In this document: positions 57,125-64,000 of the stretch, piece after piece
Layout: each line of letters starts with the position of its first letter
Position numbering within the stretch: position 1 is the first letter of the stretch
DNA from: Mytilus californianus
Taxonomy: Eukaryota; Mollusca; Bivalvia; Mytilida; Mytilidae
Assembly (NCBI RefSeq): GCF_021869535.1
Contig: NW_026262668.1
Span: 76,405,558-76,469,557, forward strand
Length of the DNA stretch: 64,000 nucleotides
Direction: 5' to 3'
Translations under genes and position numbers: made by a program
The notes under the pieces: generated by a model
What the model was told of the DNA's origin: nothing
Seen by the model: only the letters and a program-made list of their open reading frames with translations
The model's database searches: none

Positions 57125-58774
57125 CAGTCGACTCTCGTTATCTCGAAGTCAGTCGGACCAGAGAAATATTTCGAGATACCCGTAGTTCGACTCAAAGGAA
57201 TACCGGAAGTATGACAGACCAAGGGACACAACTCTTGCTTAGCTGGGTAAGGCTAAAATAAATCCCGGTGGATATGTGTCGGTGATCGATATTCTGGTCT
57301 GAGATCGATGTATCTTTATGTAATGTTTTTTTATGATTATAATAAAATTGTGTTTTTTAGTTTGTCTCTCTTTTTTCTTTGTACAATAACTCATTTTCTT
57401 GTGGTTTCCAGCCGACAGTATAATATTTTACATTGTTTCATAATAAAAATACGATTTGTGTTCCATAATTTAATAAGTATCATCACATCAGCACTAACAA
57501 TAGAAACAATTTTACAATAATAAATAAATATCTTTAATTAAACACAAATAGTTTTGAAAACATTAAATGTCTTTCAATCCTGTTTTGACGACTCAGCTTT
57601 CTGAAAGAAGATAGATATGTCACTTTGCTTTACACACACACTGTGGAGGTGGTGTTTCATCACAAAAGAGTTAACAAAGTTCAAGTGAGACATTGTGCTG
57701 TTTGAATTCTGAACGGTCTCGAGATGAGCATTTAATGTGTTAAGAGCAGCAAAAACGGAAGATATTGACGGTCTTGGAGGAGGCACTGGTTCATCTTCCT
57801 TGTCACTCTGATCGTCGGTTGCGGATCTGGATGAAATGATATCTTCTATGATATCTGTGTCTGTCATCTCGCTGGACGTTGTCAAATTGTCGTCGACGCT
57901 AGTATAGTCCTCTATACTGGTACCGGTTGGTAATCCGATCCTGCAGAGTAAAGCCAAGGGAATGTCGTCGTCTGCATCGTCGTCGATATCGTCACTGGGT
58001 GCGATGATGGGTGATTCGAAACCTGCATGGTGATAACAGTTGGCTATTGTTGTTTGAGTAATTTTACTCCAGGCATGATTTAGCATACGAATTCCGTCAA
58101 GGACGGTTATTGCAAATTCAGTTTTAGTGTCAATGGCAGTGATTTGCTTTTGGATGACTAGTTTGCGATAGTGAAGTTTTAAATTTCTGATTACACCTTG
58201 GTCCATTGGTTGAGTTACACTAGTAGTGTTTGGTGGTAAAAATACCAATTTAATTGACTTTAAACCAGGAACATTAGGATGAGCTGGACAATTGTCCACT
58301 ATCATGACTATACGTCTCTTTCTTTTAGTCATTTGTTTATCAACTTGATGAAGCCAATTAATGAAAAATTCTGAAGTCACCCAAGCCTTTTTGTTGGCGA
58401 CATACTCAGTAGGTAATGATTTAACATTTTTGAAACAACGAGGATTTTTAGATTTGCCAACGACTAGAATAGGCAATTTATCATTCCCAGACATATTTGC
58501 ACAAACTAAAGCAGTCAACCTTTCCTTACTTTGTTTGCCACTACTACATTTTACATCTTTAAATTCTAGAGTCTTATCAGGTAATAATCGAAAAAATAAA
58601 CCAGTTTCATCTGCATTATAAATTTGAACAGGCGAGTAGTCATTAAGAAGATTGGATAATTTATTTTTCCATTCATTCATTTCATCCGAATTTTCTTGAA
58701 CAGATTTTGACTCCCCACAGATTTTTTTGAAAGCAATATTGTGTCGACCTTTGAATCGTTCTAACCAATATATG
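57125..58774 (-). mobile_element. Tigger/pogo-type transposon, one end missing
   Basis: The left end CAGTCGACTCTCGTTATCTC follows TA inside an ATATATA run of the host repeat, as expected for a TA target. An internal TTCGAGATACCCGTAG echoes the terminal motif. The other end is lost: at about 58774 the transposase frame stops abruptly against host repeat (AATATATGTATATAGTAA). A one-sided deletion or truncated transposition explains this. Confidence 0.85.
57574..58774 (-). pseudogene. Tigger-like DDE transposase, N-terminally truncated
   Basis: An uninterrupted frame of about 399 codons on the minus strand. The first codons, WLERFKGRHNIAFKK, are the end of the CENP-B-type DNA-binding region. 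The catalytic domain follows: QIYNADETGLFF (first D), VMIVDNCPAHP (second D), and LPPNTTSVTQPMDQGVIRN (third D), the DDD triad of pogo/Tigger enzymes. The acidic tail (SDKEDEPVPPP) and the C-terminus are complete to the stop at 57574. The helix-turn-helix N-terminus, normally more than 100 residues, is missing through truncation of the element. The lack of any stop suggests recent decay. The methionine at 58680 is internal to the domain and not the true start. Confidence 0.9.
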
Positions 58775-60435
58775 TATATAGTAATTAGATGATTAAATGG
58801 AAGTAGTCAATTTCCATATTGGCAAACTACGACACGATAACTAAATAACTAGCTAGATAAACAATTAAGATATATATATAGTAAATAGATAATTAATTGA
58901 ACGTAGTCACCTTTCATAATGGCAAACTACAAAAAGATAACTAGATAACTAGATAACTAACTAGATAACTAATTATTTACAATAAATGAAGCATCAAATT
59001 AAATGAATCCTGGGAAACAGAGATTCGTAAATTTTTGTGTGGTGGTCCTGGGATACAGAGACCCACAATATCAAATGTTTTGGATGCTAAATGAAATATG
59101 ACGCCAAATGACGCATATTTAAAGGAAACGCAGCGAAATGTGCCCATAACCAAATATCTCTACGGAATGTTCATATAAACGGGCACACACAAAAATTGTT
59201 CTTACATGATACGAACGAAGTCATAGATTTCTGGATTTATAAATGTCTAAAATACGTAGTCTAAAAACACAACACAGGTTGAGATGGCATAGCTATACTA
59301 GCAAACTACGGACAAGTACACTGTAGATAATAAACTGATGTTCCCCATATACTGCTTAGTTGACGGTTCTTCCGATTGGTTGTACAAGGATCATCCTGAA
59401 AAATATATTACAGACACAGCAAAAATATGTTCATGATATATTATGCGAGGTAGTATAAGAAATGGTGGTGGGTGGTTGGTTCTTTCAATCACTAAAAAAT
59501 ATTCCGTTAGTTTCTTTCAAATATCGGAATGAAAAAGATCGCGTGCGCAGTCATATTGCGCATTGACAAACATACATCTGATAGCCTACATTTGAAAGAG
59601 GTGAAACGGCGAATAACACAAGTAATCTATGCTTACACAAATAACCGAATTTATGCTGAATCATAAATTCTATTATTATTGATGCGCAATGATTAGAAAC
59701 ACGGTATTGGCAGTATTTGGCCACAGCTTTACTATAAAATTATAAACACATATAGCTAGATAAAGAGTTAAGATATATATGTGTATAGTAAATAGATAAT
59801 TGAATGGACGTAGTCACCTTTCATATTGGCAAACTATGACACGATAACTAGATAACTAACTAGATAAACAATTAAGATATATATATAGTAAATAGATAAT
59901 TAATTGAACGTAGTCACCTTTCATATTGGCAAACTACAAAAAGATAACTAGATAACTAACTAGATAACTAATTATTTACAATAAATGAAGCATCCAATTA
60001 AATGAATCTTGGGAAACAGAGATTCGTAAATTTTTGTGTGGTGGTCGACCCACAATATCAAATGTTTTGGATGCTAAATGAAATATGACGCCAAATGACG
60101 CATATTTAAAGGAAACGCACCGGAATGTGCCAAATTGACCAAGGCAGTCATAAATGACTGACGGGTCAGCCGCCATTAAAAGCGGTACAAAACCTGCACA
60201 ATGTGGATCCTATCTTTTTAATCACCAAAATAATTTTCTTTCAATCACCAAATAATATTCCGTCAGTTTCTTTCAAATGTCGGAATGAAAAAGATCGCGT
60301 GCGCAGTCATATTGCGCATTGATAAACATACATCTGATAGCCTACATTTGAAAGAGGTGAAACGGCGAATAACACAAATAATCTAGTATGTTTACACTAA
60401 TAACCGAATTTATGCTGAATCATAAATTCTATTAT

Positions 60436-61776
60436 ACAAGATATGTTGTTTTTTGCATTATATTCAAGGATAAGGTATTTATACGAAGAAGGCATTGTTG
60501 AAAGGCAAATCTATATATAGTCTGTCAAATATAATAAGTATTATGTATGAATTACGTCATTCATATTTGCTTTAAGAGTTCAAATTGTTTTCACTAAAGC
60601 AAAATCTATACAAAAGCTATCAAAATTGTCACATTTCAGTTCTTCCCAGCTATGGTAAGATATAGTAACAGTCTTAATTAAAAAGTCATTTTCCACACAA
60701 TACAAAGTTTCGATCAAAGAGAAATATCTGGAGGGGTGAGGTTTCCCAACATTCCACCTGTTTTAGATCTGACAAGATCTAGTTACACCTTGATAAATAG
60801 ATGAGAACGTTTGATTGATTAATTGACGACAGTTACTTTTAAATGCATCAATTTCTTCTCACTCTGGTAATGTTAATAATTGAGAATAGCAGCTAATTCA
60901 ACGTTGACAAAATCCTACTAAAGCGCGTAAAATGCAAACATTAAACATTGCACTTTATACTATGGGGTAATATGATATTATCAATTCAACAAACGGTCTT
61001 ATGGGTTTTGCTCATTGTTGAAGGCCGTATTGTGACCTATAGTTGTTATCTTCTTAGTCACACGGTCTCTGGTGGAGAGTTGTCTCATTCGCAATCATAC
61101 CACATCTTCTTATTTTTATATTAGTTGTAGGCTTGGTTTATTGCCGTTTCGTGACAAATACATGCTAGCCGACGACAAATAATTATTATTACTTGTCCAG
61201 TTCAATAGAAAAAGGTATTATCTTGATTGATGAACTAAATGTATAACATGATTTTGGCATACACTGAACATATCAAAAATCATTCCCAAGCTGTTTGCTT
61301 GGTCTCAATAGAAATATATACCAAAAAACTTAACCAATTTAAGTAATATGTTTTGCTTTTTGTAGTTGTTTTTGGTTGTCTCGTTAAAGTTTATTACATA
61401 TCCCCATTTTGTGTACCCTGTCCGCTGAGGAACCGAACATTTAACTTGAAAGGGAGTTAAGGGGTTTTTTGGTTTCTCCGTCAGATTTTTTTTTCTTTTA
61501 ACTTTTCTTTTTAAGTTTACATTATCTTCCATCGGAAAATCTTAAAACTGAACATTTAGTTGAAATTAAACAAAAGAAATGGAACTCTTTGTTTAAGAAG
61601 GTAAAAAGGCCAAATAGGTATATTTGAATTGTTTGCTTCTCTTTCTATGGGATTTAAAAGTTTAATGAAGGTGAATAATTTAGGTAGGATTTTATGCATC
61701 TTATATACGTGTTTTTACATAAATTATACTATGGAGCTTCGAAATATTTGTAAACTTTTAAATTATAGACACATTT
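60436..61776. repeat. Copy C unit after the insertion
   Basis: Matches 9472-10550 of copy A and 38112-42400 of copy B, including the SINE-like repeat at 60960-61130. No gene seen. Confidence 0.65.
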
Positions 61777-61934
61777 CAGTGGCGGATCCAGAGGGGGGTT
61801 CCGGGGGTTAGAACCCCCCCCTTTTTTTGGACGATCAATGCATTTGAATGGGGACATATAGTTGGAACCCCCCCCCCCCCCCCTTTATCCTGGGTTGGGA
61901 ACCCCCCTTTTTAAAATGGCTGGATCCGCCCTTG
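61777..61934. mobile_element. CAGTGGCGGATCCAG MITE
   Basis: Starts CAGTGGCGGATCCAG and ends CTGGATCCGCCCTTG, its near-perfect inverse. The interior is G-runs followed by C-runs. CATTT stands at both sides (61772-61776, 61935-61939), a likely duplication. Found only in copy C. Confidence 0.8.
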
Positions 61935-63726
61935 CATTTTCATAAAACAGTCGATTGTGGTAGGTGCAAATACATGTGGATCTTTTTTGTGCATAAGCAT
62001 AAATTCTGCCGAAAAAAATAGACTGATGTTTTCAAAGCATTAAGTTGCATCTCTGCCCCCGGCGATAGATTTTTGGGAAAAAATCCTAAAATGGGCAATA
62101 ATTTCACCGAAAAGAGAAAGTCGAGTACATCTTTTTGTGTTCGGGCGTATTCGAGTTGACTTTTCTGTCTTCAAAACGTATAAAGCAAAAATATTTCATA
62201 CATCATCTCGCTTCAGGTTCTATTATTTTTTATATATTTAGACTACAGGTTGATTTCATAACATTTAAAATTCACATTACTAAAAAATGAAACATATGGG
62301 TCAAGTGAAATACCTTTCTAATGAGTCATAACAACAGATTAGGTGTGTTCGAATAACAAATTTTTACTAAAAGATCTTGACGACAGACTTTACAACTGGA
62401 TCTTAAAAATGCATAACTTCAAAAAAACTTCATTTTTTGTGTGTGTTATCTAGGGTTATTAGTCTTCAACCTCTTAAAATTTTTAGTCTGCCCTTCCACT
62501 AAATATTTAATTAGAATTTTTTTAAATGTTTTTGAACTTTCGAAAATTCCCCCTGATAACCGATCAGACAATAGTTTTAAGTTGACTAAATGCAGAAAAG
62601 TACATTAAATGATGCTCAACAGCTTGTAGAAACATTTGTCTTTTAAAATACAACTTGCATATAAGGATCGTTATGGTGCTATGTGGATAAATATATCGGT
62701 TTTCAAGAGTTAAATTGGAAGCGCGTCATCCCTACAATGGCTTTGATTTTTACGATTGTAAAAATTAGCTGGCGTAATGGGGAGATAATTTTGACGAAGT
62801 AGAATCCTGACTGCAATTTCACCTAAAAATCGTTTTTAAAGTTTTCATTTACAAATTGTTGTGAGTAGGTACACACACAAATGTACCCTTACAGTAAAAT
62901 ATGGCATGGTGAATGTGACAGCGATGCCCCAGTGATCTTTATTCTTTCGAACGCAGTTTTTTGTTTGTTTTGCACGCAATAAGAAAAGAAATTAGTAAAT
63001 GAATTGTAACAGTTGGTCTTTGCAACTTAAAAACTAAAAATGCAAAACATTACTACTTTGCAACGTAGTAGATTTATAAATTGTTACATCAATTTGCTTA
63101 ACATCTAACTCATTAAATTTTGTTCCGATGTAGAAATATATGAAATGTTACTGCTGAACTATGTTAAATATCCGTTAAGTTGAAAACATTTAGCAGTCAC
63201 AAATAAATATTTACATTATCATTAAGCTTAATAATATCCGCCATCCCCAGCTACGTTACTGCTAAACAGAACTACACGTGTCATGTATTTCCCACCGTCT
63301 AGAAAAATCCGTGCAAATCATTGGTTTTCAAGACTTTCAAGTCTTCTGAGTGAATGATATACTTATGGCTGTTTCGAAAATCTTTGAACAGTTTCCAGGA
63401 GTTTTACCTTATCCCTTTCTGTACTTTACAATTTTTTTTAACTTCCATGTCTCTCGACATCGATCTGTAAGTAATCATGATCGGTTGCAAGTTTGTAAAA
63501 TAACATCTGCACCATGCATTTTATGAAACAAAGACAGGAAAACAAATACACAGTTAGGCTTAAAAAACGTTAGTTTTCTACATTCTCATGTTTTAATATC
63601 TCCCTTTTGATTTACGTTGTTTTTTATTCCATCTAACTCATCTTCAATCTTGCGTAAGTCACAATTAACAGGATGTTTTAAAGTATTTGGTAGAACGCAT
63701 GCGTTGATTAAATTTGATAGTACATA
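61935..63726. other. Unique insert, then end of copy C unit
   Basis: 61935-62820 has no counterpart in the window and no coding frame or repeat I can name. 62820-63726 aligns with 10765-11847 of copy A. The join GTACATAACCCG at 63720-63731 is the empty site of A's composite-like insertion. Confidence 0.55.
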
Positions 63727-64000
63727 ACCCGAATAATTCAGGCGTTATATTCCGCTGATCTACGAAGAGCGATCGATTACGGGCAGGGAATGAATTATTC
63801 AGGTTAGATAGTACAGTGACAATTTGGCCCGACTACTAGACTCGATCCTTTTTGTAAAAATCAAACTTTTACCGCTTAAATAGACATATCCAACGATGTG
63901 AAAAGAGACCTTCATTATCATATATTTAGAGCCAGTTTGTAGACGCCACTCTCTATGTTGATAATTATATTTCTCTTATTTATAGAGTGACCGAGCTGAT
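63727..64000. other. Right edge of window
   Basis: 63727-63808 is the AACCCGAATAAT hairpin shared with copy A; similarity to A ends at about 63868. The last 130 bases show nothing recognisable. Confidence 0.5.

Larger units (their letters stand above)
57017..60431. mobile_element. Two head-to-tail TTAT-flanked repeats
   Basis: Unit 1 (57017-59672, holding the Tigger) and unit 2 (59677-60431) both start TATTGATGCGCAATGA and end TGAATCATAAATTCTA, and each is bordered by TTAT. Copies A and B give the empty site CCTGTTTATACAAG. Shared inner parts: GGCAGTATTTGGCCACAGC, repeated GATAACTAGATAACTAACTA and CGCGTGCGCAGTCATATTGC. Neither unit has a coding frame of its own. Ends are not inverted repeats and do not look like TG...CA LTRs; class unknown. 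Confidence 0.7.
55484..63868 (+). repeat. Segmental duplication, copy C
   Basis: Collinear with 3561-14211 of copy A. It lacks A's Penelope, Ginger and composite-like insertions, and lacks B's foldback-like and hAT-like elements. Private insertion: the TTAT-flanked pair with Tigger (57017-60431). About 1.2 kb at 61655-62820 has no counterpart in A or B. Confidence 0.9.

Noticed and set aside
57017-60431. LTR pair of a retrotransposon
   Set aside because: The units directly abut, do not begin TG and end CA, and have no primer-binding site or polyprotein between them.

Overview
The window is eukaryotic, AT-rich and almost devoid of intact genes. It most likely comes from a marine bivalve, probably a mussel of the Mytilus type. 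This is inferred from the repeat content: an approximately 160-bp BIV160-like satellite, many copies of a repeat ending in CTCATTGGCAATCATACC followed by CACATCT(C/T)CTTATTTTTATATT, CAGTGGCGGATCCAG elements, hammerhead-bearing repeat tails and Penelope-like elements. No bacterial signals and no convincing multi-exon host gene are present.

The main organising feature is a locus duplicated at least three times in the same orientation: copy A (1-14211), copy B (24746-42400) and copy C (55484-63868). A diverged fourth piece, copy D, lies near 50260-50760. The only host-gene-like element in the unit is a short first coding exon with a hydrophobic signal-peptide-like sequence and a splice donor. 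It is intact in A (9428-9476) and D (50444-50495). It is truncated in B. In C it is broken by a stop, a 3.4-kb insertion and a lost donor.

Each copy has collected different transposons, so the other copies provide empty sites that fix element ends and target duplications. Copy A carries a 5'-truncated LINE, a TA-flanked MITE, a Penelope-like insertion, a Ginger-type cut-and-paste element with TATA duplication, and a composite-looking insertion with a nested TTAA-flanked MITE. Copy B carries a long Penelope-like element, a 5.1-kb foldback-like element with arms of about 500 bp and a 6-bp duplication, a palindromic insertion, and a 2.3-kb hAT-like element with an 8-bp duplication. Copy C carries two head-to-tail TTAT-flanked repeats, one of which holds a truncated Tigger transposon with a long open transposase frame.

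Between the copies lie other remnants. 14212-24745 holds an AT-rich minisatellite, a LINE tail, palindromic MITEs, a Penelope scrap, a BEL/Pao integrase fragment, SINE-like repeats and the satellite block. 42400-55480 holds a decayed Polinton/Maverick-type protein-primed DNA polymerase gene on the minus strand, a second polymerase scrap converging on it, a tandem repeat with an approximately 530-bp unit, copy D, a hammerhead ribozyme motif, and an array of short ATCGCACTTTAGCGT repeats.

The most notable points are the permuted, Naiad-like domain order of the copy B Penelope element (GIY-YIG, CxC linker, then RT) and a UGA codon at the same RT position in both Penelope copies, which makes recoding as selenocysteine worth testing. 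The Ginger element with an exact empty site, the foldback element, the composite-like insertion and the short-repeat array also deserve attention. All element calls come from reading translations and alignments by eye.
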